This document shows positions 26,858-35,678 of a stretch of 64,000 nt of DNA, in pieces (positions within the stretch are counted from its first letter, which is position 1; each line of letters begins with the position of its first letter). Position numbers and translations under genes: made by a program. Source of the DNA: Marinobacter nauticus (GTDB lineage Bacteria > Pseudomonadota > Gammaproteobacteria > Pseudomonadales > Oleiphilaceae); contig NZ_RBJB01000006.1 in the NCBI RefSeq assembly GCF_003634635.1, positions 124,001 through 188,000 of the forward strand. Direction: 5' to 3'. A model generated the notes under the pieces. It made no database searches and was not told where the DNA came from. It was given only the letters and a program-made list of their open reading frames with translations.

Positions 26858-28626
26858 CAGCTATCCACTCCTATGGCGGTATCGCCGCCCAGATCGTCGG
26901 CATCCACCGACATGTCGGCTTCCGAGGTGGCCGCTACTCGTGCCACTTCCTGCAACGAGGTCACCCCCTGCAGAGCATAGTCCATGGCGCACTGCCCCAA
27001 AGGCCGGTAGATGGGGCTTCGGCGGGCGGCCCGAGTAAAGTCAGAGACATCCTTGCGGCGCAGCGCATCCAGCATGTCCTCGTCCATTTCCAGCATTTCG
27101 TAGACGCCAAGCCGGCCCTTATAGCCGGTGTTGCTGCACTGATAGCAGCCCTTGCCGTGGATAAAGCCGGCTTCAATATCCAGCGGATCCAGGTCAAAGG
27201 CCTGCAGCCAGATCAGCTCCTGTTCGGTGGGCTGGTAGGGCTCTTTGCAGTTGTCGCATACCCGCCGTACCAGGCGCTGAGCCACCACGCCCAACAGTGA
27301 ACTGGCCACCAGGAAGGGCTCTGCCCCCATATCAATCAGGCGCATGGCACTGCTGATGGAATCGTTGGTGTGCAAGGTGGACAGCACCAAGTGGCCGGTC
27401 ATGGCGGCACGCAAACCAATCTCGACGGTTTCGTGGTCGCGCATTTCACCCACCAGAATGATATCCGGGTCCTGGCGCAGGGAGGCGCGCAACACGTTGG
27501 CAAATTCCAGTCCGATTTTTGGATTCACCTGAACCTGGGTAATCCGTGGCAACCGGTATTCCACCGGGTCTTCAGCGGTGATGATCTTGACTTCGGGTTT
27601 GTTCAGCTCGGTCAGCGCGCCATACAGGGTCGTGGTTTTACCGCTGCCGGTAGGGCCGGTTACCAGAATCATGCCGTGCGGTTTCTTGATCAGCTTGCGG
27701 AAACGCTCCAGCAAGTGCGGCGGCATGCCGGTGCCCCGAAGGTCCAGCATGCCCTGGCTCTGATCCAACAAACGCATAACCACCGATTCACCGTACTGCA
27801 CGGGCATGGTGGATACCCGCACATCGATACTGCGACCTTTTACCCGCACGTTGAAACGGCCATCCTGCGGCAACCGCTTCTCGGAAATGTTCAGGCCCGC
27901 CATCAGTTTCAGACGCAGGACCAGCGCCGCGTTCACGCGCTTTTCCTTCATCACCTGTTCCTGAAGCACACCATCCACCCGCTGTCGGATACGCACCACC
28001 GACTCATCCGGCTCGATATGGATATCCGAACTCCGGGCCTGTACGGCGTCTTCAAACAGGGTCTGCAATAGTTTGACCACCGGGGCATCGGCGCTTTCGG
28101 ATTCGGCAGACAGATCCGCCAGGTCGAAGGCGTCATCGCCCAGTTCGTCTTCCAGCTCCTCGGCCAGCGAGGCAATCTCGTCGGTACGGCGGTATACCAG
28201 GTCCAGCGTGTTAAGCAGTTCGCTTTCCCGCACAACCGCCTGTTTGATGGGTTGTTTGAGCACCCGCACCAGTTCGTCGTAGGCAAAAATATCCAGCGGG
28301 TCGGCCATTCCCACCAGCAACTCGCCCCCCTGCTCCGCCAGTACAATTGCCCGGAACCGGCGCGCGAGGGCCTCAGGCAACTTCTTTACCAGTTCGTTGT
28401 TGAACTGGTAGTGGCGCAGTTGAACGAACGGCACCTCCAATTGGCGGGAGAGGATGTTGAGCAGGTTATCCTCATCCACATAGCCCAGATCAATCAGGGT
28501 GCGGCCCAGTTTCCGGCCGGTGTTCTTCTGCTCCCGCAGCGCCGTCATCAGTTGCTGTTCGGTGATGACGTCGTTCTGGACCAGCAGGTCACCTATGCGA
28601 ATTTTTTTCTTCGGTTCTGTGGTCAT
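26857..28626 (-). CDS. mshE: MSHA assembly ATPase MshE
   Basis: A 589-residue GspE/PilB-family ATPase. The N-terminal MshEN-type domain (KIRIGDLLVQNDVITEQQL, then RKLGRTLIDLGYVDE) is of the type known to bind cyclic-di-GMP. The core has Walker A GPTGSGKTTTLYG, the Asp box EDPVEY, Walker B ILVGEMRDHETVE and a His box STLHTNDS. A Cys4 zinc motif (CDNCKEPY, CYQCSNTGYKG) is present. It powers pilus extension, so pili here are likely c-di-GMP responsive. Confidence 0.95.
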   Translation of the reverse strand: MTTEPKKKIRIGDLLVQNDVITEQQLMTALREQKNTGRKLGRTLIDLGYVDEDNLLNILSRQLEVPFVQLRHYQFNNELVKKLPEALARRFRAIVLAEQGGELLVGMADPLDIFAYDELVRVLKQPIKQAVVRESELLNTLDLVYRRTDEIASLAEELEDELGDDAFDLADLSAESESADAPVVKLLQTLFEDAVQARSSDIHIEPDESVVRIRQRVDGVLQEQVMKEKRVNAALVLRLKLMAGLNISEKRLPQDGRFNVRVKGRSIDVRVSTMPVQYGESVVMRLLDQSQGMLDLRGTGMPPHLLERFRKLIKKPHGMILVTGPTGSGKTTTLYGALTELNKPEVKIITAEDPVEYRLPRITQVQVNPKIGLEFANVLRASLRQDPDIILVGEMRDHETVEIGLRAAMTGHLVLSTLHTNDSISSAMRLIDMGAEPFLVASSLLGVVAQRLVRRVCDNCKEPYQPTEQELIWLQAFDLDPLDIEAGFIHGKGCYQCSNTGYKGRLGVYEMLEMDEDMLDALRRKDVSDFTRAARRSPIYRPLGQCAMDYALQGVTSLQEVARVAATSEADMSVDADDLGGDTAIGVDS

Positions 28627-29774
28627 GATCCTGCCTGCAATGCATTCAAGCGTTCACGGGCGTAGTCCGCCAGCGCCGGAGACAGTCCCGGTAAGGCTGC
28701 AGCCTGGGCATAGGCCTGCACCGCACTGCGGCTGCGCCCTCCGGTTTCCAAAGCAATGGCCAGGCCCAGCCACCAGGCAGGGCGACTGTCGTCGTAGGCA
28801 ATGAGTTCCGCCCAGTGGCCGGCAGAGGCCTCCGTCTGGCCCGCCTGTTGCAACAAGGTAGCCAGCGTGATGCGGTACTCTGGCTGGTCAGCCACAGCCG
28901 GCACCCGGGTAGACAACGTGGCCACCGCCTGCTCAAGCTGCCCCAGCTCCAGTAAAGCTCTGGCCCGGAGCAGGCGCAGGCCGGCGTAATCGTCAGTCAC
29001 CTCAGTCGGCAGCCAGCCAAGCGCCCGTTCTGTTTTTCCCTGCACCAGCAGGTCACGGGTAACCACTTCCCGGCTGTTCGGTGCCGGTTGGCTTTCAGTC
29101 AGCGAGGCCAGCAACTGCTCGGCCTCAACAATGCGACCTGAAGACAACAGCCTGGCCAGCTCACGGCTGGTGCGCAGGTCGATCGCTTCCGGAGTTTCCC
29201 GGGGCTGTTTCACGGATGTCCGGGCCGGCGTTGCCGCAGGTTCAGGCTCAGCAATGGCGACAGCCGGCTCAGGCTCCACCGCGCTGGCTTTTTCTGCTAC
29301 GGCCACCTCGGGTTTGGCCGGCTCCTGTTGTTCAGTCGGCTCTGCCAGGTGCCGGACCGGTTCCTCAACCGTTTCGATAGTGGCCGACTCTGGGGCTACA
29401 GCAGGCTCAGCCGTCACCATCGGTTCAAGAACAGGTCTGGCTACTGTTTCAGGGGGTGTAACCGCGGAAGAACTCGCCGCCTCAGTATTCGGCCGGAACT
29501 GCGCCACAGTCTGAGTTTCGAGAAGATCTTCAGGTGCAGGTGCTGGCGTCACATCGGCTTCAGTAAGCGCTAGGGCAACCGTCTCGCCTTTCGAAATAAA
29601 CCACCACGCTGCGCCAACGCCGAGCACCAGGATGCTCACAAGAACGACCAGGAAAGCGGTTTTTCCACCGGGTTCCGTACCAGCTGTTGTGCTGTTACCG
29701 GTATAGACCGCCGACACCTGCGGCTGTTGCTGCCGCTGTTCGGCCGCCCTCAGGGCATCGTTCAGCAGGCTCAT
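28623..29774 (-). CDS. mshN: MSHA biogenesis TPR protein MshN
   Basis: A 383-residue bitopic protein. The cytoplasmic start is MSLLNDALRAAEQR, one membrane helix follows (TAFLVVLVSILVLGVGAAWWF), then a Pro/Ala/Glu-rich periplasmic linker and a C-terminal TPR region (LRARALLELGQLEQAV, ITLATLLQQAGQ). The start at 29774 overlaps the mshM stop as ATGA. It is probably a periplasmic assembly factor of the MSHA machine. The linker is repetitive and gives several shadow frames. Confidence 0.85.
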   Translation of the reverse strand: MSLLNDALRAAEQRQQQPQVSAVYTGNSTTAGTEPGGKTAFLVVLVSILVLGVGAAWWFISKGETVALALTEADVTPAPAPEDLLETQTVAQFRPNTEAASSSAVTPPETVARPVLEPMVTAEPAVAPESATIETVEEPVRHLAEPTEQQEPAKPEVAVAEKASAVEPEPAVAIAEPEPAATPARTSVKQPRETPEAIDLRTSRELARLLSSGRIVEAEQLLASLTESQPAPNSREVVTRDLLVQGKTERALGWLPTEVTDDYAGLRLLRARALLELGQLEQAVATLSTRVPAVADQPEYRITLATLLQQAGQTEASAGHWAELIAYDDSRPAWWLGLAIALETGGRSRSAVQAYAQAAALPGLSPALADYARERLNALQAGS

Positions 29775-30610
29775 AACCACCTCCCGAACAGTCCGAGGGA
29801 ACGGGCACTTTCGGTATCCCTGACGGCCAGCAGTGCGTGTCTTCGGCTGACCAGTCGATCCCCCTGCCCCCAGGCTGCCAGCATGGCCTTGTGAGCCAGC
29901 ACGTTCACCAGCCTTGGAATACCTCCCGACGCCCGCCAGATCACTCTAAGAGCAGCTGGCGCGAACAGGTCAGAGCCGTTATACCCCGCCTGGGAGAGCC
30001 GGTGCCGAAGATACTGGCTTACCGAATCCCGGCTCAGGGGCTGCAGCCGGGTCTGGAAGGTAATGCGCTGGCGCAACTGGCGCAGACTGTCCTTGCTCAG
30101 GGTCGTGTCCAGCTCCGGCTGACCGAACAGCACAATCTGCAGCAGCCGGGAGCTTTCGGTTTCCAGGTTGGTCAGCAGGCGCAGGGCTTCGATGGTTTCT
30201 TCCGGCATGGCCTGGGCTTCGTCAATCACCAGCACCACCGGCTTCTGTTCCATGGCCAGAGCAATCAGTTTCTCGTTCAGGGCCTTGAGGATCTGATGCA
30301 CGTTGGCGCACACCGCCACATCCACACCCAGCTCCTCCGCCACGGCCTCGTAGAGCGTATCCGGCGGAAGGTTCGGGTTGGGCACGTAGGCCGTGCAGGC
30401 TTCTTTATCGAGTTCATTCAGCAACAGGCGGCACAGCAGGGTCTTACCGGTGCCGACTTCCCCGGTCACCTTGATAAAGCCTTCCCGCTGCCTCAGCGCC
30501 ACCAGCAAAAGCTCCAGGGCATCGGAATGGCTGGGCGCCCGCAGGAAGTAGCGGGTGTTGGGCGTCAATGCAAACGGTGCTTCCTGCAGTCCGAAGTGGC
30601 TCTGATACAT
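29771..30610 (-). CDS. mshM: MSHA AAA ATPase MshM (ExeA-like)
   Basis: A 279-residue ExeA/GspA-type ATPase: MYQSHFGLQEAPFALTPN start, Walker A GEVGTGKT, Walker B VLVIDEAQAM and sensor region LLQIVLFGQPELD. The MSHA version lacks the peptidoglycan-binding C-terminal part of ExeA, as expected. It likely helps secretin assembly. It abuts mshL (one shared base). Confidence 0.92.
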   Translation of the reverse strand: MYQSHFGLQEAPFALTPNTRYFLRAPSHSDALELLLVALRQREGFIKVTGEVGTGKTLLCRLLLNELDKEACTAYVPNPNLPPDTLYEAVAEELGVDVAVCANVHQILKALNEKLIALAMEQKPVVLVIDEAQAMPEETIEALRLLTNLETESSRLLQIVLFGQPELDTTLSKDSLRQLRQRITFQTRLQPLSRDSVSQYLRHRLSQAGYNGSDLFAPAALRVIWRASGGIPRLVNVLAHKAMLAAWGQGDRLVSRRHALLAVRDTESARSLGLFGRWL

Positions 30611-32328
30611 CAGCGCGGCGCAGTCTCCGGTTGTGGCTTGACGGATTCAGACGAATTCAGCAGCTCCCGCAATACATTCATGCGCTCACGGGAGGCACTG
30701 ACGTCGGCCTGCATCTGGCCGGCATTGGCGACAACCGGACGCAACAGGATAACCAGTTCGCTCTTGCGGGATTCAAAATTGCGCTGTTTGAACAGCTCGC
30801 CCAGTAGTGGAATCTCGCTGAAGAAAGGCACTGCAGAATTGTTGTCTTCGCTGCTGTTCTGGATCAGACCGCCAATCACCACAATCTGGCCACTTTCGGC
30901 CCGGATGACGCTGTCGGTTTCGCGAACTGTGCTGCGGGCCAATGGCAGGGTGACATCGCGCTCGCCAATGGTGATCACCTTTTCCTGATCCGCCACTTCA
31001 CTCACGGACGGATGCACATGCAGGGTAATGGCGCCGTCTTCGGCAATCTGTGGCGTCACATCCAGAGAGATACCGGAAAAGAACGGCGTTAGCTCGACTG
31101 AGGTTGAAGTGCTGTCGGTGGCGGTAACGGCAGAATTGTTGTCATCAAAATCAATGTCGGTGACGAAGAACTCATCGGTGCCGACTTTGATCACGGCCTT
31201 TTGATTGTTAACCGTGGAAATTCTCGGGCTCGACAGGATCTGCACATTGCCCTGCTGGCCAAGCAGTTCAATCAACCCGGTGAAATCCCCGGCACTGACC
31301 GTTGCCGAGAAAAGCCCGCCGATGTCTGGAGTCCGAATTTGCTGACCACCAAGTGACTGGCTGGTGAAGTAGTCGGCCCGCCCCGCAGAGCTCTGTACAT
31401 CATTCCAGTCGATACCCTGCTGGTATCCCTCGTTCAGCCCCACTTCCAGAATCTTGGCCTCGAGCACAACCTGGCGCTGCATAATCAGCTCGGTTTTGCG
31501 CAAATAGCTCTCCACCAGCCTCAGATCGTCGGCGCCAGCCCGGACCATAACCAGCCCTGCTCCCGGATTCACCACAACCTGCCCTTTATTCCCGCCCACG
31601 ATCATGTTCAGGGCGTCGCGGATATCACTCCAGAAATCCGATTCGGTCTGAGTAGATATCGTGGTACCGACCAGATTGCGGGTTTCATTGTCTTCATTGT
31701 TATCGTTGCTGCCAGCCCCCTCTCTATTGCTTCGGGAACTGCTGACCTGCCCGGAACTAACACGGGTTTCCGAGCCGCCACGGCGCTTGAAGTGCAGATA
31801 ATCGATGGGGAACAGGCGGGTCTGAACCTGATCGGCCGCCACCCGATATAGCCGACCAGCACGGGTAATATCCAGGCCATACAGGTCTGCCGCTATGTCC
31901 ATGACTTCAGGAACGGTCACATCGCTCAGTCGAAGACTGACCGTCGTGGCCACATCCGGGCGAACCACCACGTTATAGCGGGTGCCGGCAACCAGTGCCT
32001 CAAAAAAACTACTGGCCGGAACATCCGAGGCGTTCACATCGAAGCGCTCATCCTGTTGCGGGCTGCTACTCAGAGGCGGCAACAACTGGCTGCTGATATC
32101 GGCAGCCGATGGCGCAGGCACCGCACTCACGTTACTGGCTATGCGCTGACTCTGTTCAGCCTGTTCCAGGGTTCGATCGATTTCGTCAGCCACATCCGAA
32201 GAGGTCGCCGCCGAGGTGCGCATTAACGGATTGTTGCTACAGGCCGCCATGAATAGGGAGAGCGCAACTACGAGCGCCGTCTGGGCCTTCGGTCTGAATG
32301 CATTCATTGGTGTCCGCTTGTCTTTCAT
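30610..32328 (-). CDS. mshL: MSHA outer-membrane secretin MshL
   Basis: A 572-residue secretin lipoprotein. The lipobox is LFMAACSNN (Cys at about residue 30). N-terminal STN-like and secretin N domains are followed by the C-terminal secretin core (VQILSSPRISTVNNQKAVIKVG, then GQIVVIGGLIQNSS and ELVILLRP). It forms the outer-membrane ring through which the pilus exits. The Met at 32328 overlaps the mshK stop as ATGA; a second Met at 32307 is possible. Confidence 0.94.
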   Translation of the reverse strand: MKDKRTPMNAFRPKAQTALVVALSLFMAACSNNPLMRTSAATSSDVADEIDRTLEQAEQSQRIASNVSAVPAPSAADISSQLLPPLSSSPQQDERFDVNASDVPASSFFEALVAGTRYNVVVRPDVATTVSLRLSDVTVPEVMDIAADLYGLDITRAGRLYRVAADQVQTRLFPIDYLHFKRRGGSETRVSSGQVSSSRSNREGAGSNDNNEDNETRNLVGTTISTQTESDFWSDIRDALNMIVGGNKGQVVVNPGAGLVMVRAGADDLRLVESYLRKTELIMQRQVVLEAKILEVGLNEGYQQGIDWNDVQSSAGRADYFTSQSLGGQQIRTPDIGGLFSATVSAGDFTGLIELLGQQGNVQILSSPRISTVNNQKAVIKVGTDEFFVTDIDFDDNNSAVTATDSTSTSVELTPFFSGISLDVTPQIAEDGAITLHVHPSVSEVADQEKVITIGERDVTLPLARSTVRETDSVIRAESGQIVVIGGLIQNSSEDNNSAVPFFSEIPLLGELFKQRNFESRKSELVILLRPVVANAGQMQADVSASRERMNVLRELLNSSESVKPQPETAPR

Positions 32329-32654
32329 TGGGTTCTCCGCACCTGCGGAAGGGTTTCCGGGTAGAGCACCCGATGTTGTCCGTTATCCAGGATTTCAACA
32401 CGGTCTCGATAGATCCGGCGCACGCGAATACCGTCGTGGCTCTCACCCTCTGTCAGGGCAACGCCTTCAATCACCGCCACTCGTCGGTCGGAGCCATGGA
32501 CAATGGAGCCAAGCTCCAGGGGTCGCGGCGGCATTGCAGCTACAGCCCGGCTCTGAATACCCGGCGGCCTGGTGGGGTCCTGCAACGCCTGCGCTGGCAA
32601 GGCCGCGGCGGCGGCCATCACGATCACGGCAGTACCAACAATTTGCCAGCTCAC
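32325..32654 (-). CDS. mshK: MSHA biogenesis protein MshK
   Basis: A 109-residue exported protein: signal peptide MSWQIVGTAVIVMAAAAALPAQA, then LQDPTRPPG, the PilP-like pilotin-partner motif, then a small beta domain (VAVIEGVALTEGES, VEILDNGQHRVLYPE). It likely contacts the secretin. It lies 1 bp from the mshJ stop and overlaps mshL. Confidence 0.87.
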   Translation of the reverse strand: MSWQIVGTAVIVMAAAAALPAQALQDPTRPPGIQSRAVAAMPPRPLELGSIVHGSDRRVAVIEGVALTEGESHDGIRVRRIYRDRVEILDNGQHRVLYPETLPQVRRTQ

Positions 32655-32655
32655 A

Positions 32656-33345
32656 TCACACCCCCAACCACGCAGGCTCCAGGCTTAGCGTGCGCACCCG
32701 AATAGTGGCCTGGCCGTCCGGCCAGGTGCCCACATCATACTCAAGTCGCGACCAGCCCAGCCGTTCATCCATGGCTTCCAGGCGCTCAAGATAGTTCAAC
32801 ACGTCCAGATAGCCGCCGCGCACGGTCATTTCCACGTCGTGCGTGTACAACAACGGCTCGGGTTTTGGCTTGTCGTTACCGACGGCAGCATTCGCCGTGT
32901 CCGGTTCGTCATACACCGGCTCCGGAGCCAACAATTCCATGGAGTCCAGTTTCAGGCCCTGTTGCGCAGCAAGCATTTCTCTTAACAGAACCACCATGTC
33001 CCGGGGTGCAATCAACTGACCAGTGGTTTCAGCAATCTGCTCATTCAGGCTGCTTAGCCGGTTTTCCTGCGCTGCAAGCCTTTCCCGCAGCTCGGTGGAA
33101 GGATCACTGGCAAGCTGTCCATCAAGGCTTTCCTGCTGGCTCAGCAAAGCATCCCGTGTGGTTAGCGCTGCCTGAAACTGGCTGCTTAGCTGACTTTTCC
33201 GGGCTTCAGCAGGCGCAACCAGCAGTTCCCAGCCAACAACAAACACCACCACGCACACCGTTAGCAGTACCAGAACCCGCTCACGAATCGGCCGGTCGTT
33301 ATACCATTGGCAGCCGTCAGCCCATCGGGATTTCAACACGCTCAT
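32656..33345 (-). CDS. mshJ: MSHA biogenesis protein MshJ (PilO-like)
   Basis: A 229-residue bitopic inner-membrane protein. One membrane helix (RVLVLLTVCVVVFVVGWELL) is followed by a long coiled coil (ELRERLAAQENRLSSLNEQ) and a ferredoxin-like periplasmic domain. This is the PilO/GspM-type alignment subunit. The ATG at 33345 forms an ATGA overlap with mshI2. Confidence 0.87.
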   Translation of the reverse strand: MSVLKSRWADGCQWYNDRPIRERVLVLLTVCVVVFVVGWELLVAPAEARKSQLSSQFQAALTTRDALLSQQESLDGQLASDPSTELRERLAAQENRLSSLNEQIAETTGQLIAPRDMVVLLREMLAAQQGLKLDSMELLAPEPVYDEPDTANAAVGNDKPKPEPLLYTHDVEMTVRGGYLDVLNYLERLEAMDERLGWSRLEYDVGTWPDGQATIRVRTLSLEPAWLGV

Positions 33346-33959
33346 AAGCCTGTGTCCCCGTTGTTTTCGGTGGCAATCTGAAAGTTGACCCACTGGCGCG
33401 CTGCCTCTCCATCCGGGCGCGAGATCCGGAAATCAGAGAAGGTTTCACCAATAAACGCCGGCTCTTCGCCCAGGCGTTCGAGATAACGGGGCACCAAGTC
33501 GGCAGACCGGGTCTGGCCCTTAAGCGTCAGGGTAGCGGGGAAAGACTCCAGCCGAATCCCGGTCAGCCAGAGATTGTCTGGCACTTGCCGGGCCAACGCA
33601 GACAACCTTCCGGAAAATCCGGAATGACCACTTATGGCCAGGGTTTCGATTCGACCCAGCAGTCGTTGTCGGCGGCTGATCGTTTCCGTGACCCTTGCCA
33701 GAGCCGCTTCCAGATCCGGGTCCGGCTGACGAGCCCGAACCTCATCCTGCAGCCGGGCGACCACCTGCTCCAACTGGTTGTTTTGCCGCTCTACGGCCAG
33801 AGCCTGAGCCTCCAGTTGCTGATTCTGGTAACGAACCAGGCCGGCAAGCCCGGCAACCACCACAATCACCAGTGCCAGCGCCATCAGTGCCGACGTGGCA
33901 TTCAGCTTTTGTTTGCTTGGCCGCAGCTCGGCGGTATAAAGATTGACCTGCTGCCGCAT
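33342..33959 (-). CDS. mshI2: MSHA biogenesis protein MshI2 (PilN-like)
   Basis: A 205-residue bitopic protein that begins MRQQVNLYTAELRPSK, the PilN signature for binding the PilM-like partner, then a membrane helix (LMALALVIVVVAGLAGLV) and a coiled coil (QLEQVVARLQDEVRAR). The start overlaps the mshI1 stop as TAATG. It works with MshI1 and MshJ as the inner-membrane alignment complex. Confidence 0.87.
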   Translation of the reverse strand: MRQQVNLYTAELRPSKQKLNATSALMALALVIVVVAGLAGLVRYQNQQLEAQALAVERQNNQLEQVVARLQDEVRARQPDPDLEAALARVTETISRRQRLLGRIETLAISGHSGFSGRLSALARQVPDNLWLTGIRLESFPATLTLKGQTRSADLVPRYLERLGEEPAFIGETFSDFRISRPDGEAARQWVNFQIATENNGDTGL

Positions 33960-34885
33960 TAATGAGTCTCCCCTACGGCCAGGCCCGCACTCCAGGCAGT
34001 AAGACACCGGCTATCCAGATCCTGCTCCAGTCCAAACTCCGGCCAGGCGACAGTTTCAATCGAGGCGGCCACATAGGACGACAACATGGAGGTAAGCGGC
34101 AGCACCGAGTCTCTCGCCACCAGGCGGATCGTGGCGGGCGGCACCTGGCCCAACTGGCTCTCGAAATAATCCATGGAGCGCTGAATCTCCAGGGCGAGGG
34201 ACTGCACCGCGTTTTCCTGTCGGCCGGCATCCCGCAGATCGTCGTAGGACACGTCCAGCCGCCGGGACAGATACAGCGTATCGCCTCGGCAGACAACCAT
34301 CTGCCCATATCGTTCGCGCAGGTGGACCAGCGCCACACCACGGTTCGCGGTGTCCATACGAGAGGCCAGGTTTCGCAGTGCAAGTTCAGCAATATCCACC
34401 CGCACCAGTTCCAGGCCGCCTCCGTCAACCAGTGCCATCAGCTCCTGCACCAGTGACTTGCGAGCCGTAACTACGTTCACCAGGGGCCCGCGCCCACGTG
34501 ACGCCTCTTCCGGAAAGGCAAAAACATCAGAAACCGCATCGGAAGGGCTGAAATCCAGAAAATCTTTCAACTTCCACTTCAGGGCATCGGCCAGTTCGTT
34601 GTCTTCTATACCCTCAGGGCGTTCCACCTGGAAAACCTGGTATTGATCGATGGGCAACACCACGACCGCCGGGGCTCCCGCCCAGCCCTGTTCGTTAACG
34701 AGAGACTCGAGCGCTTCGCGACGCTTGGCCGGCAAACAATCGACAAACCCTCTGCCGGCCCACACCCCATCGGAGCCCTTGGCCCAGGCGATGCCGTCAG
34801 GGCGGACCTCAAGACAGACCGGGGTTCTGCTGTCTGCCCGCGCAAACAAGCGGGAGACTCGGTTTACAACGGAGCTCAGGGTCAT
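33959..34885 (-). CDS. mshI: MSHA biogenesis protein MshI1 (PilM-like)
   Basis: A 308-residue cytoplasmic actin-like protein of the PilM/MshI type (VCLEVRPDGIAWAKGSDGV, LELVRVDIAELALRNLASR). It is the first gene of the msh transcription unit, with AAGGA seven bases before its ATG. The promoter must lie in 34886-35250, since a terminator facing the same way lies at 35048-35070. No mshH/csrD is present in the locus. Confidence 0.87.
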   Translation of the reverse strand: MTLSSVVNRVSRLFARADSRTPVCLEVRPDGIAWAKGSDGVWAGRGFVDCLPAKRREALESLVNEQGWAGAPAVVVLPIDQYQVFQVERPEGIEDNELADALKWKLKDFLDFSPSDAVSDVFAFPEEASRGRGPLVNVVTARKSLVQELMALVDGGGLELVRVDIAELALRNLASRMDTANRGVALVHLRERYGQMVVCRGDTLYLSRRLDVSYDDLRDAGRQENAVQSLALEIQRSMDYFESQLGQVPPATIRLVARDSVLPLTSMLSSYVAASIETVAWPEFGLEQDLDSRCLTAWSAGLAVGETH

Positions 34886-35047
34886 GACTTCCTTTAAGAC
34901 GAACGTTCTTTGCCACGATAGCCAAGCGTAGAAACGCTTAAAATATCGCCGACTTTTTACACTGACTTACATAGTAGTCGAGAAACCGAACGTAACTCTA
35001 CGGATTTTTGATTGATTTCACGGAGATTTTGCAAGTCCGTAACAAAA
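34886..35047 (-). promoter_or_regulatory. Upstream region of the msh operon
   Basis: This AT-rich stretch lies between mshI and the leftward terminator and should hold the msh promoter. I see GATATTTTAAG-type AT boxes but no pair good enough to name -10 and -35. There is no coding potential. Confidence 0.45.
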
Positions 35048-35070
35048 AAGCCCGCAGACATCGCGGGCTT
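35048..35070 (-). terminator. Leftward terminator, probably the displaced original ssb terminator
   Basis: AAGCCCGC and GCGGGCTT form an 8-bp stem with a 7-nt loop. On the minus strand it is followed by TTTTTT. It ends transcription coming from the right toward mshI. Without the island, the next gene to the right would be ssb, so I infer it is the ancestral ssb terminator. Confidence 0.7.
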
Positions 35071-35253
35071 TTGATTCAGGACAAACTTGATATTTATCAG
35101 AAGGGTAATACGTAGCATGATGAAACCGCTAATCAAGCTGAATGATCTGGAAGCTCTACCAATACTGTCTTCTCACCGACCATGCCCTCGCAAACCAAAA
35201 CTTTTGTAACGTCTTTCGTAACATTTTCGACGATTTAGCGTTAATCTCGCTCC

Positions 35254-35266
35254 AAAACGTTACAAA
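35254..35266 (+). repeat. Left copy of island direct repeat (putative attL)
   Basis: AAAACGTTACAAA is identical and in the same orientation as 62510-62522. A partial inverted copy, TTTGTAACGT, lies 41 bp further left at 35203-35212, so the original attachment site may have been an inverted pair. Confidence 0.65.
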
Positions 35267-35678
35267 TGATCTCCTCCGAAGTCTACGCAAACTTTGACCC
35301 GACCCTCAACCACCAACACTGATTATAGACATCCCTGTTTCAGTTGCACCGCTGATTAGAGTTTTCCGCCCGGTGGGGTTTTGCCGAATTTTCTGTGGGA
35401 ATCAATTCTTCCGGTTACTTCGGGCACAAGCATTCGCATTTATTTAAAAGTTGGGAAAATTCGTATTGGTCGCAAAGCGGACATTCAAATGCCTGAAGAC
35501 TTCGGTGGAAGCAAATATTGCGACAGCGCTTTAACCTTGATGAATCATAAACCTCGATTCCCAAAGTTAACCTTCAGTGCGGGCTCTACCTAGTTTCCAC
35601 GCTTCTCACTGACATAAGTAGTGGAAGTATATGCTCGTCAGGCTGAAAGCCGTTCTCCCATATGTCCGGCCTTTTTAA
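35267..35678. other. Gene-free left terminus of the island
   Basis: 412 bp with no convincing gene. It would be the AT-rich terminal segment expected opposite the gin operon. It contains one copy of the 20-bp GGTCGCAAAGCGGACATTCA repeat (35468-35487). A 70-codon open frame at 35381-35593 runs through that repeat and is not credible. Confidence 0.55.
35468..35487 (+). repeat. Island dispersed repeat, copy A
   Basis: GGTCGCAAAGCGGACATTCA, identical to copy C (42802-42821) and 16-17 of 20 to copy B (38816-38835), all in the same orientation and all intergenic. Origin unknown. Confidence 0.7.

Noticed and set aside
35071..35253. tRNA or tmRNA as the integration target
   Set aside because: No cloverleaf or CCA-end-like sequence found at either edge; the target is the gap 3' of ssb.
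35381..35593. 70-codon open frame in the left terminus
   Set aside because: Runs through the dispersed 20-bp repeat, has no Shine-Dalgarno and no family.
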